Shown: positions 18,111-25,452 of the stretch, piece after piece | Layout: every line of letters begins with the position of its first letter | Numbering within the stretch: position 1 is the stretch's first letter | From: Leptothoe spongobia TAU-MAC 1115 | GTDB lineage: Bacteria; Cyanobacteriota; Cyanobacteriia; Phormidesmidales; Phormidesmidaceae | Assembly (NCBI RefSeq): GCF_018739885.1 | Contig: NZ_JADOES010000006.1 | Span: forward strand, 1 to 64,000 | Direction of reading: 5' to 3' | Length of the DNA stretch: 64,000 nt | Notes under the pieces: model-generated | Seen by the model: only the letters and a program-made list of their open reading frames with translations | What the model was told of the DNA's origin: nothing | Databases searched by the model: none | Program-made: the position numbers and the translations under genes

Positions 18111-18932
18111 GGCAGCGGTCATCATCTTTTTGCCATCTGAAAAGCGATAGGGACCATCAAACTGACCAACATATAGGGTGTGAGAAACCAAGTTCTCATG
18201 GGTCCATACATGCAGTTGGTAAGCGGGTGGTTCCATGACAAACTGGCTGGGTGCATCAGGGGTGAAGTCCAGCCCGCTTTGGTGCACTAGGCTGGGCTGA
18301 CTACTGGCGATGGTGCCCGCCCAGGGACAGTAAATGGTGCGGTGCAAATGACCACAGCTAATGCGTTTTACCTGAGGGTGCTGGCTGATGAGGTTAGCCA
18401 ATGCCCCATGGCCTTGACATCGCTTGCGATCCATCCAGGGAATGCCTGTGGCAAAGGGAGGATGGTGCATAAAGATCAATGTGGGTGTAGCTGGGGCCGC
18501 TAACAGTTGTTGCTCTAGCCAGGTCAGGCGCTCAGGATCAACACAGCCACTCCCTTTACCAGGAATAATGCTATCGAGCATCAGCATCTGGATCGGGTAG
18601 CCTTCTACTGTATAGCTCAGATGAGACTTTTCCTTGGCCAGATAGGTGTGGCTGGCAAACACCTGTTTTAGGTGGTTGCGATGATCATGGTTGCCCGGCA
18701 TCAGATAAACGGGACACTGGAGCGGTGCGAGCATTGTTTTTAATAGCTCATATTCCGCTATGGTCCCGTCTTGGACTAGATCTCCTGAGGCGATCACTAT
18801 GTCTGGTTGTTGTTTGAGTCTACTCAGGTGGGCAATGGCTTCGGCCACCAGGGGTGTGGTGTCGACAACGCCATAGACTAATTTGCCGGATACTTGAACA
18901 TGCAAATCGCTAATTTGCGCGATGATGGTCAT
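18105..18932 (-). CDS. Class III cyclic-nucleotide-type metallophosphodiesterase
   Basis: This protein of about 275 residues has all the binuclear metallophosphoesterase motifs: ISDLHV (D-x-H), ASGDLVQDG, MPGNHDHR, FMHHPPF and SCGHLHR. The family hydrolyses phosphodiesters such as cAMP or glycerophosphodiesters. The start at 18932 (MTIIAQISDLH) is preferred because it overlaps the stop of the PhnZ-like gene as ATGA. The position at the end of the C-P lyase operon suggests it removes an organic group from a phosphodiester, for instance before or after phosphonate breakdown. That role is inferred. Confidence 0.85.
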   Translation of the reverse strand: MTIIAQISDLHVQVSGKLVYGVVDTTPLVAEAIAHLSRLKQQPDIVIASGDLVQDGTIAEYELLKTMLAPLQCPVYLMPGNHDHRNHLKQVFASHTYLAKEKSHLSYTVEGYPIQMLMLDSIIPGKGSGCVDPERLTWLEQQLLAAPATPTLIFMHHPPFATGIPWMDRKRCQGHGALANLISQHPQVKRISCGHLHRTIYCPWAGTIASSQPSLVHQSGLDFTPDAPSQFVMEPPAYQLHVWTHENLVSHTLYVGQFDGPYRFSDGKKMMTAAL

Positions 18933-19489
18933 GCTACGGGTACCTGACAAATGGCTGCTAAAATCGGCTGAAAATGCTCTAGATCTGGTGTTTTGAGATC
19001 TTTTACCTTAGCCAAATCATCCCAGCGACGCAGCTTTACAGCACTCTGGGCATTGGGTTGGGCGATAAAGGCATCTGCCATGGCCTGGGAGAAGATGCCT
19101 CCCTGGAGTTCCAGGCTGAGTTTTGATGCCGGTGAGAGACTATCCCAATAGGTGTTATCTACTGCGCAGAGATAGCGTTTGGCTGCCACGTGTAGACGAA
19201 TGGGGGTGGTCACCGTATCTGGAAACAAGGCTTCTAAAACAGGGACTGCCCGATATTCATGGCGATCGTCAATACCCAGCCGTGCTGGGTCGTCACCTAG
19301 ATAATGAACCAGGTGCCCCAAGTCGTGAAGTAGACAGGCAGCAATGAGTTCTGGAAATTCGCCAGCGTCTTCTGCAAACATGGCGCACTGGAGGGCATGT
19401 TCGAGCTGGCTGACGGCCTCGCCACCGTATTGGGCTTGGCCTCGGGTGCGGTAGAGATCGAGAATTTGGTTCAGGGGGATATTATTCAT
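18929..19489 (-). CDS. PhnZ-like HD-domain protein of the phosphonate operon
   Basis: This 186-residue HD protein belongs to the family linked to phosphonate degradation operons. The metal ligands are in PhnZ order: H31, H55-D56 (LLHDLGH), H77 and H100 with K104 (RLHVAAKRY). Y21 and E24 in QYGGEAVSQLEH match the tyrosine/glutamate pair that PhnZ, a mixed-valence diiron oxygenase, uses to gate its iron site. PhnZ cleaves hydroxylated aminoethylphosphonate to glycine and phosphate. No PhnY dioxygenase partner is visible. The ATG at 19489 is chosen because longer versions would cover the palindrome at 19530-19573. It overlaps the next gene. Confidence 0.82.
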   Translation of the reverse strand: MNNIPLNQILDLYRTRGQAQYGGEAVSQLEHALQCAMFAEDAGEFPELIAACLLHDLGHLVHYLGDDPARLGIDDRHEYRAVPVLEALFPDTVTTPIRLHVAAKRYLCAVDNTYWDSLSPASKLSLELQGGIFSQAMADAFIAQPNAQSAVKLRRWDDLAKVKDLKTPDLEHFQPILAAICQVPVA

Positions 19490-19529
19490 GGGATAAGAGA
19501 GAAAGGGGAACAGGGGAGGTAGGGGACAA

Positions 19530-19573
19530 CCTATTGTGTGGGGCCGTTCCATGGAACGGCCCCACACAATAGG
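19530..19573. repeat. Perfect 44-bp palindrome between phnM and the PhnZ-like gene
   Basis: Two 22-bp arms with no spacer: the left arm starts CCTATTGTGTGGGG and the centre is GTTCCATGGAAC. It lies 1 bp after the phnM stop codon and 40 bp before the next start. There is no T-run, so it is more likely a REP-like element or an mRNA-stability hairpin than a terminator. Confidence 0.85.
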
Positions 19574-19574
19574 C

Positions 19575-20738
19575 TTAACGAGATTGTTTAACCGGGTGAC
19601 CGTTGATGTAGACAGCGCGAATGGCGCTGGGTAATGGACAGTCGGGGGTTAATAAAAGAAAATCGGCGTCGTGACCGAGGGCGATTTTTCCTTTTTGGTC
19701 GCCGATTTTGGCGGCTTCTGCCGGGTATTGGGATACGCATTTCCAGGCTTGATCAAACGACATTAACCCCTTCTCGGCGAGCAAGAAGGGGGCATGGAAT
19801 AACGACGGATAGTGGTAGTCGGAACACAGGCAATCGAGCACTTGGGCCTGGGCGGCTTCGGCAACACCCATATAGCCGACGTGGGAACCGCCACGGACGA
19901 GGTTGGGGGCTCCCATCAGGACAGCGGCCCCATAATCTCGCGATTGTTGGGCGAGGGGAATGGCGGCGGGAAATTCTGCGATCGCAACACCTCTCTCCCG
20001 ACTCTTAGCCACATCTGCCTCTGTCTCATCATCATGGGAGGCAATCGGCGTCCCCAGGGCATGACAACGCTGCACCAGATTTTCCATCTGCACCAGCCCC
20101 TCATCCAAGTGGATAAAGGCCGTCTCCACTAACGTGCGAATTTCACTATCTGACTGTTTAATCCGTTGGCGAACGCTGTTGGCATAGCGTTGAATCAAGT
20201 GCTCATCCAGTGTCTCAGGCAGGTGATTGTTTAATGACAATAGGGTTACCTGGCGAGACTCTAACCAGTGGCATAGCTCATCATAATTAGCCGTGTTGGC
20301 CTGCTCGTGGCGAATGTGAACTCGGCTGTCTGTTTTGAGACTATTGTCTAGGGCGGTGATGTGTTTAATGAGTTTTCTGGCTGTGGCACGACTACGTAAG
20401 CCAGGTTCAAAGGAGTCGGTAATGGAATAGAAAAATGTTGTGATGCCAGCGGCGAGTAATGCCTGGTCATTTTCTACTAGGGCCATGTCTAGAGGCATGG
20501 AGACTCCTGGGCGTGGGGCAATCATCCGTTCAAAGGCGTCACCGTGGATGTCGACGAGACCGGGTAATAGCTGGAGACCGGTGGTATTGATTGCTTTGTA
20601 TCCTGCTGGAGTAGTAATCTGATCGACTGTGACAAATTTGCCGTCCTCTACCAGAATAGTGCCATCCTCTAGCCAGCCATCCGGTGTGAGAATGGTTGCC
20701 CCCTGAAATGCGATTTTCTCTGCAGAGATTACCGTCAT
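19575..20738 (-). CDS. phnM: PhnM amidohydrolase, first copy
   Basis: This 387-residue amidohydrolase matches PhnM, which removes diphosphate from ribose 1-phosphonate 5-triphosphate to give the C-P lyase substrate. Metal and family motifs are LLPGLVDIHGDAFERM (in this family the usual H-x-H is H-x-D-x-x-E), IASHDDET and CSDYHYPSLFHAPFLL. It is clearly different from the second PhnM at 20807-21943, so it is an old paralogue and not a recent copy. It may prefer a different substrate. A perfect palindrome follows its stop codon. Confidence 0.9.
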   Translation of the reverse strand: MTVISAEKIAFQGATILTPDGWLEDGTILVEDGKFVTVDQITTPAGYKAINTTGLQLLPGLVDIHGDAFERMIAPRPGVSMPLDMALVENDQALLAAGITTFFYSITDSFEPGLRSRATARKLIKHITALDNSLKTDSRVHIRHEQANTANYDELCHWLESRQVTLLSLNNHLPETLDEHLIQRYANSVRQRIKQSDSEIRTLVETAFIHLDEGLVQMENLVQRCHALGTPIASHDDETEADVAKSRERGVAIAEFPAAIPLAQQSRDYGAAVLMGAPNLVRGGSHVGYMGVAEAAQAQVLDCLCSDYHYPSLFHAPFLLAEKGLMSFDQAWKCVSQYPAEAAKIGDQKGKIALGHDADFLLLTPDCPLPSAIRAVYINGHPVKQSR

Positions 20739-20806
20739 AACTCTTGTTTGCTAAGGAAAAACTCTGTGGTGGTGGGCTGTGCCCAGCCTACATTTAGGCT
20801 TAATAT

Positions 20807-21943
20807 TTAGGCAATGCGATATCCCTGGCGCATAACCGATGTGAGTCGAGGGACTACACCATCGTGGTGCAGGGTAATGAGGTCTGCTCGTTTGCCGATT
20901 TCCAGGCTGCCGCGATCGCAATCCAACCCAATCGCCTTAGCTGGATTTAGGGTAAACAGACGCATTGCTTGGTGGATAGGAATCTGGGCCTTTTCCACAA
21001 TCAGGAACATCGCTTGCACTAAACTCTGGGGCACATAGTCCGACGAGATAATGTCAGCCAGATCACGTTCGACAAGATCCATGGCAGAGACATTACCCGA
21101 GTGAGACCCACCCAAGATTAGGTTAGGTGCCCCCATCATCACCTGTAACCCATGGCTATGGGCCGCTTTAGCCGCATCTAATGTAGTGGGAAATTCGGCA
21201 ATAGCGGCTCCGTCATCAATGGCCTCTTGGACATGGTCGGGGGTGGCATCGTCATGGCTGGCGAGACAGATATCTCGCTGCTGGGCTAGTTCCACCAATT
21301 TGCGGCGATTGTCGACGGCATGGAGCTGTTGCGCGGCGATGCGATCGCGAATGAAGCCCTCCATTTCATCGGCACTCACCCCATGTTTGCCCTGGTAATA
21401 CTCTTTGTATTTGTCGATTTTGACAAACTGTCGCTGCCCCGGTGTGTGATCCATCAATGACATTAGCGACAGCAACGGGTGGTCGGCATAGGTTTCTACC
21501 AAGTCATACACCTGGTTGTACCCCAGCTCACAACGTAGGTGCAGTTTATGATCCACTGAGAATCGACCATCGTTCTGTCCCTGGTGAATGGTGTCGATCA
21601 TCGGACCAAACTGGGTCATGCGCAGGGAGCCAGGGGTGAGATCGCCAATGGAGATGGCATCACAAACGGTGGTAATGCCTGCCCCAGCCAGGTCTCGGTC
21701 GTGGTGTACTGCTGCAACATCTAAGGGCCAGAGCACTTTGGGTCGTGGCGACATACAGCGTTCGAGGTTATCGGTGTGGAGCTCGATCAGCCCTGGTAGT
21801 AGATAGTCGCCATGGCCGTTGTGTCCTTGCTCGACGACGCCTGGTTGAATGTCTGCGATCACCCCGTCTTTGACGACTAGGGTGCCTAGAACCTCATTGT
21901 CAGGCAGCTGTAAGCGATAATTGGTATAGATGGTTTCAGTCAT
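20807..21943 (-). CDS. phnM: PhnM amidohydrolase, second copy
   Basis: This 378-residue PhnM has the E. coli length. Motifs are LLPGLIELHTDNLERCMSPRP, CLASHDDATPDHVQEAI, MGAPNLILGGSHSGN and ISSDYVPQSLVQA. The reaction is hydrolysis of the ribosyl triphosphate intermediate of the C-P lyase pathway. The gene is separated from phnL by a gene on the other strand, so it cannot rely only on the phnG promoter. A PhnF-type operator at 22010-22023, 67 bp upstream, suggests its own regulated promoter. Both PhnM copies lie in a row with a 68-bp gap. Confidence 0.93.
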   Translation of the reverse strand: MTETIYTNYRLQLPDNEVLGTLVVKDGVIADIQPGVVEQGHNGHGDYLLPGLIELHTDNLERCMSPRPKVLWPLDVAAVHHDRDLAGAGITTVCDAISIGDLTPGSLRMTQFGPMIDTIHQGQNDGRFSVDHKLHLRCELGYNQVYDLVETYADHPLLSLMSLMDHTPGQRQFVKIDKYKEYYQGKHGVSADEMEGFIRDRIAAQQLHAVDNRRKLVELAQQRDICLASHDDATPDHVQEAIDDGAAIAEFPTTLDAAKAAHSHGLQVMMGAPNLILGGSHSGNVSAMDLVERDLADIISSDYVPQSLVQAMFLIVEKAQIPIHQAMRLFTLNPAKAIGLDCDRGSLEIGKRADLITLHHDGVVPRLTSVMRQGYRIA

Positions 21944-22009
21944 GGGGCAGGCAGATGGGGATATCAGGATGTAAGTGGCTTCTCTACCGATCGCTATAAA
22001 TTAGATACG

Positions 22010-22023
22010 TATAGACATCTCTA
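22010..22023. promoter_or_regulatory. Candidate PhnF operator upstream of the second phnM
   Basis: TATAGACATCTCTA is an inverted repeat with arms TATAGA and TCTCTA (5 of 6 pair), and it matches the palindromes upstream of phnG and phnC. It lies between the divergent phnM (start 21943) and the PD-(D/E)XK-like gene (start 22095) and could control both. Confidence 0.6.
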
Positions 22024-22094
22024 ACTCATAGCTAATCAAGGTTAAGTTAACGTTATCTCTAGGGGTAAAATTCCTAGGTTTAGGAGACATACAA

Positions 22095-22715
22095 ATGGCT
22101 CAAACAATTGAACTTCCAGAGTCTTGTTACTTTTCTGACTATTTCAAGCTGAACTATTATCTGGAAGATATCGTTACCCACTTTGGGTATAGCTTTGAGC
22201 TAACGTCGCTGGTTTTACCTAAGACAGAGAGACCTGTGGAAACGATTGATCGGTTACGACAACGTCTAGAGGAGAGTTTGCCGTTTGTTACCTTTGATAG
22301 TGAAGCAGCTCGTCGAGAATTTTTAATTGCGCCACTGGTTTTAGAGTTAGTTCATTTGATCCATGTCAAGGTAAAAGTGAGTTATTCTCTCAAGGCTACT
22401 GACCAACTGAAGGGGCTGTTAGATTACTATCTCCAGTCGGGCCATAACTTACTCATTATTGAAGCCAAGGACGAAAACTTAGAGCGCGGCTTTAAGCAGC
22501 TTGCCGCTGAGCTGATTGCATTGGATAAAGTTACGGATCCATCGGCAGGTAATCTCCTCTACGGTGCAGTTTCCATTGGCCGTATTTGGCAGTTTGCGGT
22601 GCTGGATCGGCAGCAAAAGAAAATTTCTCAAGATTTGGAACTCTATCGAGTACCTACAGATGTAGAAATTTTGATGAAAATTCTAGTGGCGATTTTATCG
22701 GGAAAATCGATTTAG
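22095..22715 (+). CDS. PD-(D/E)XK nuclease-like protein inserted in the phn locus
   Basis: This 206-residue protein is a gap-free paralogue of the cas-operon protein at 6569-7180. The proposed active-site residues fall at the same positions: D110 (GLLDYYL), E123-A-K125 (LIIEAK) and Q135 (FKQLAAELIALD). An arginine/glutamate-rich helix (SEAARREFLIAPLVLELVH) precedes them. It lies on the strand opposite to the phn genes, between phnL and phnM, and its stop overlaps that of phnL by 4 bp. AGGAG lies 9 bp before ATG. Function is unknown. Two copies beside unrelated systems suggest a mobile or dispersed family. Confidence 0.7.
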   Translation: MAQTIELPESCYFSDYFKLNYYLEDIVTHFGYSFELTSLVLPKTERPVETIDRLRQRLEESLPFVTFDSEAARREFLIAPLVLELVHLIHVKVKVSYSLKATDQLKGLLDYYLQSGHNLLIIEAKDENLERGFKQLAAELIALDKVTDPSAGNLLYGAVSIGRIWQFAVLDRQQKKISQDLELYRVPTDVEILMKILVAILSGKSI

Positions 22716-23437
22716 CCAAAGGTGAGGACGCGATCACATACTCTTTCCCTGACTTCGTCATCATGGAAAATACCCACCATGGCGCAACCTTGGGCTTTGC
22801 GTTCTTCAATCAGCTGCATGAACACGTCTCGATTAGCCGCATCCAGGGCCGACGTGGGCTCATCTAGCAGCAAGATGGGATAGTCCACCGAAAATGCTCT
22901 GGCGATATTCACCCGCTGTTTTTCACCGCCAGAAAAGGTCGTGGGTGAAAGCGCCCATAGGCGTTCTGGTAAGTTGAGTCGAGAGAATAGGTCTCGCACT
23001 TTAGTCTGAGCCGCATCCGCATCCACACCCAGTTCCATTAGGGGCTCGGCAGCTACTTCGACAGCAGGTACTCGAGGAATTACCCGCAGAAATTGGCTGA
23101 CGTAGCCTAAAGTCTGTTGGCGTACCTCAATCAGTTGGTGGGCTTCAATCTGGGGTAGGTCTACCCATCCCCCCTGATGCTTGACCCAGATCGAGCCGCT
23201 GTCAATACGATAGTTGGCATAGAGGGCGCGCATAAATGTGGATTTTCCAGAGCCGGAGGGACCCTGCAGAGCGACACATTCTCCAGGATTAACTGTGAGA
23301 GAAACGTCTGCGAGAACGGGGAGTTTGACGCTGCCCTGGTGGTGGAGGACAAAGCTTTTGTAGAGGTGTTCTGCCTGGAGTAGGGCCTGGGTGTTGGTGG
23401 GGGCGATTGGGAGTGGTGAGAGTTTTAAGGTGTCCAT
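22712..23437 (-). CDS. phnL: C-P lyase system ABC-type ATPase PhnL
   Basis: This 241-residue ABC ATPase has Walker A GPSGSGKST, signature FSGGEKQRVNIARAF and Walker B ILLLDEPTSALD, with GYVSQFLRVIPRVPAVEVAAEPL as the Q-loop region. PhnL is an ATPase of the C-P lyase machinery, associated with the PhnGHI step that couples phosphonate to ATP, and is not a transporter component. The next phn gene downstream on this strand is phnM, beyond the inserted gene. Confidence 0.92.
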   Translation of the reverse strand: MDTLKLSPLPIAPTNTQALLQAEHLYKSFVLHHQGSVKLPVLADVSLTVNPGECVALQGPSGSGKSTFMRALYANYRIDSGSIWVKHQGGWVDLPQIEAHQLIEVRQQTLGYVSQFLRVIPRVPAVEVAAEPLMELGVDADAAQTKVRDLFSRLNLPERLWALSPTTFSGGEKQRVNIARAFSVDYPILLLDEPTSALDAANRDVFMQLIEERKAQGCAMVGIFHDDEVRERVCDRVLTFG

Positions 23438-23477
23438 GGGGAGGTGGGGGTGAATAAGACTCGCGCACTTGATGTTT

Positions 23478-23531
23478 TTAATCCACCTCCGTCGCTAGCT
23501 CATACTCTTTATTAATGGATGCTTTGGCCAT
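23478..23531 (-). CDS. Candidate 17-residue micro-ORF between phnK and phnL
   Basis: An ATG at 23531 opens MAKASINKEYELATEVD then TAA. AGGAG (complement of 23541-23545) lies 9 bp upstream, a better ribosome site than several real genes here have. No homologue is recognised. It may be a leader peptide for phnL or chance. Confidence 0.25.
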   Translation of the reverse strand: MAKASINKEYELATEVD

Positions 23532-23565
23532 GGGATACATCTCCTGGGTGGTCTCATCTGATTAT

Positions 23566-24336
23566 CTAGGGAATTAACGTGGCATTCACAAGCTGTTGTG
23601 TGTAGGGATGGTGGGGGTCATCTAGTACTTGATCAGTAAGTCCGGACTCAACAACTTGACCATTTTGCATCACCATCAGTCGATGGGCTAGCAGCCGTAC
23701 GACACCGATATCATGGGTGACAAGAATTACGCTGAGGTGAAGTGTCCGCACCAGGGAGCGCATCAGGTCCAACAGCCTGGCCTGGACGGATACATCCAGA
23801 CCGCCTGTGGGTTCGTCCATCAGCACGATGCGGGGACGGGTGACTAGAATGCGAGCCAGCTGCAAGCGCTGTTGCATACCACCGGAAAATGTACTGGGAA
23901 AATCGTCAATGCGCCCATGGGGAATTTCGACTTCGCTCAACCATTCCAGGGCTTCGGTGCGGATATTGCCATAGTGGCGTTCTCCTACATCCAATAACCG
24001 CTCACCGATATTGGCTCCGGCGGTGACGGTCATGCGCAGTCCGTCACGGGGATTCTGACGGACAAAGCCCCATTCGGTTTTCATGAGTTTGCGGCGACGG
24101 GGCTCTGGCAGCGTGCGCAGGTCGATGGGGTTGTTGTCTCGATCACAATACTCTACTATCCCGTTTTCAAAAGGGACATGGCCTGCAATGCTATCCAGCA
24201 GGGTACTTTTGCCGGAGCCGGACTCGCCGATGATGCCAAGGACTTGACCGGGGTAAAGGGTGAAGGAGATGCGATCGCACGCCTTCAGATCCCCGTAATA
24301 CTTACTTAGGTTATTCACCGTTAATAGCGGTTGCAT
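23566..24336 (-). CDS. phnK: C-P lyase system ABC-type ATPase PhnK
   Basis: This 256-residue ABC ATPase has Walker A GESGSGKST, signature FSGGMQQRLQLARIL and Walker B IVLMDEPTGGLDVS, with the H-loop in LVTHDIGVVRLLAHR. The segment WGFVRQNPRDGLRMTVTAGANIGERL is typical of PhnK. PhnK docks on the PhnGHIJ core and drives its opening by ATP hydrolysis. It lies 67 bp after phnJ and about 130 bp before phnL, so the order is as in other phn operons. Confidence 0.94.
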   Translation of the reverse strand: MQPLLTVNNLSKYYGDLKACDRISFTLYPGQVLGIIGESGSGKSTLLDSIAGHVPFENGIVEYCDRDNNPIDLRTLPEPRRRKLMKTEWGFVRQNPRDGLRMTVTAGANIGERLLDVGERHYGNIRTEALEWLSEVEIPHGRIDDFPSTFSGGMQQRLQLARILVTRPRIVLMDEPTGGLDVSVQARLLDLMRSLVRTLHLSVILVTHDIGVVRLLAHRLMVMQNGQVVESGLTDQVLDDPHHPYTQQLVNATLIP

Positions 24337-24402
24337 TGAATCCTCCTCCCGTTAGACGTTTGCATCTAAATAAAACTCTCCACTGTTTAGTGACCACGCC
24401 CG

Positions 24403-25311
24403 TTATCCCAGTTTTTGTGCACTGCCTGATTGTTCTCGCTGACGCTGCTCACAATAGTCCGTATCCGAACAAATCCACATGCGTCCACCCTGGTCATCGA
24501 TCACCACCTCATCCAGATAGCTATCCGTTGCCCCACAAAACTCACAGGGATGCTCCCAGTTCTCCACAGAGAATGGATGATCCTCAAAGTCCAGACTTTT
24601 GACCTGGGTATAGGGCGGGATGGCATAGATCCGTTTTTCTCGTCCGGCCCCAAATAACTGTAATGCCGGGTTCATATCCATCTTGGGATTATCAAACCGG
24701 GGAATAGGACTGGGGTTCATCAGATGTCGCCCATTGACCATGACTGGATAGTCGTAGGCCAGAGAAATGCGCCCAAACTTGGTGATGTCCTCATAGAGCT
24801 TGACGTACATGGGACCATATTCTTCTAGGGCATGCATTTTATTAGCCTCGGTTCGAGATGGCTCAATAAAGTACAGTGGCTCAGGCATCGGTACTTGATA
24901 GACAAATACCTGTCCTGCTTTGAGAGGTTTTTCAGGAATCCGATGTCGGGTTTGAATCAGCGTGGCCTCTTCTGTTTTTTCAGTAGTAGCAACACCACAT
25001 ACCTTCTTGAAAAAACGCCGAATATTCACTGCATTAGTCGTATCGTCAGCTCCCTGGTCAATTACCTTTAGGGTATCGTCCTGGCCGATAACGGATGCGG
25101 TTACCTGTATACCCCCCGTTCCCCAGCCATAGGACATGGGCATTTCCCGCGAACTAAAGGGAATTTGATGACCGGGAATGGCTACGCCTTTGAGGATGGC
25201 ACGACGGATGGCGCGTTTGGTTTGTTCGTCGAGGTAGGCAAAGTTAAAGCCGGGTTCGGGGATAGGGGGAGGAGCAGGGGAGCCAGGAGAGCCAGGGGAG
25301 GAAGATGTCAT
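24403..25311 (-). CDS. phnJ: Radical SAM C-P lyase PhnJ
   Basis: PhnJ cleaves the carbon-phosphorus bond using an Fe4S4 cluster and SAM. Four cysteines, C256, C259, C281 and C287 (CEFCGATD ... WICSDTDYC), have exactly the spacing of the E. coli set (241, 244, 266, 272). The glycine that carries the protein radical is in SYGWGTGGIQV. The protein is about 302 residues from the chosen ATG at 25311; the frame extends to 25371. Residues 3-20 (SSSPGSPGSPAPPP) are an odd proline-rich leader encoded by a GGGGAG/CAGG repeat common between cyanobacterial genes. The true start could be different. Confidence 0.95.
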   Translation of the reverse strand: MTSSSPGSPGSPAPPPIPEPGFNFAYLDEQTKRAIRRAILKGVAIPGHQIPFSSREMPMSYGWGTGGIQVTASVIGQDDTLKVIDQGADDTTNAVNIRRFFKKVCGVATTEKTEEATLIQTRHRIPEKPLKAGQVFVYQVPMPEPLYFIEPSRTEANKMHALEEYGPMYVKLYEDITKFGRISLAYDYPVMVNGRHLMNPSPIPRFDNPKMDMNPALQLFGAGREKRIYAIPPYTQVKSLDFEDHPFSVENWEHPCEFCGATDSYLDEVVIDDQGGRMWICSDTDYCEQRQREQSGSAQKLG

Positions 25312-25452
25312 GATTTGAGCGAGGCAATTGGTTAACGGAGGTAGGAGCTGGCCTTGTGCCTGCCCTGACAACGAGAATTCAATGGGGCATGAGCAACGGC
25401 AGTGGGTGAGTATGGCCTACCATTACCAAAGATAAATGAGAAATTCCTAATC

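Noticed and set aside
19634..20132. Open frames of 106 and 124 codons on the plus strand.
   Set aside because: They are antisense to phnM, which has clear metal-site motifs; their residues are rich in arginine and show no domain pattern.
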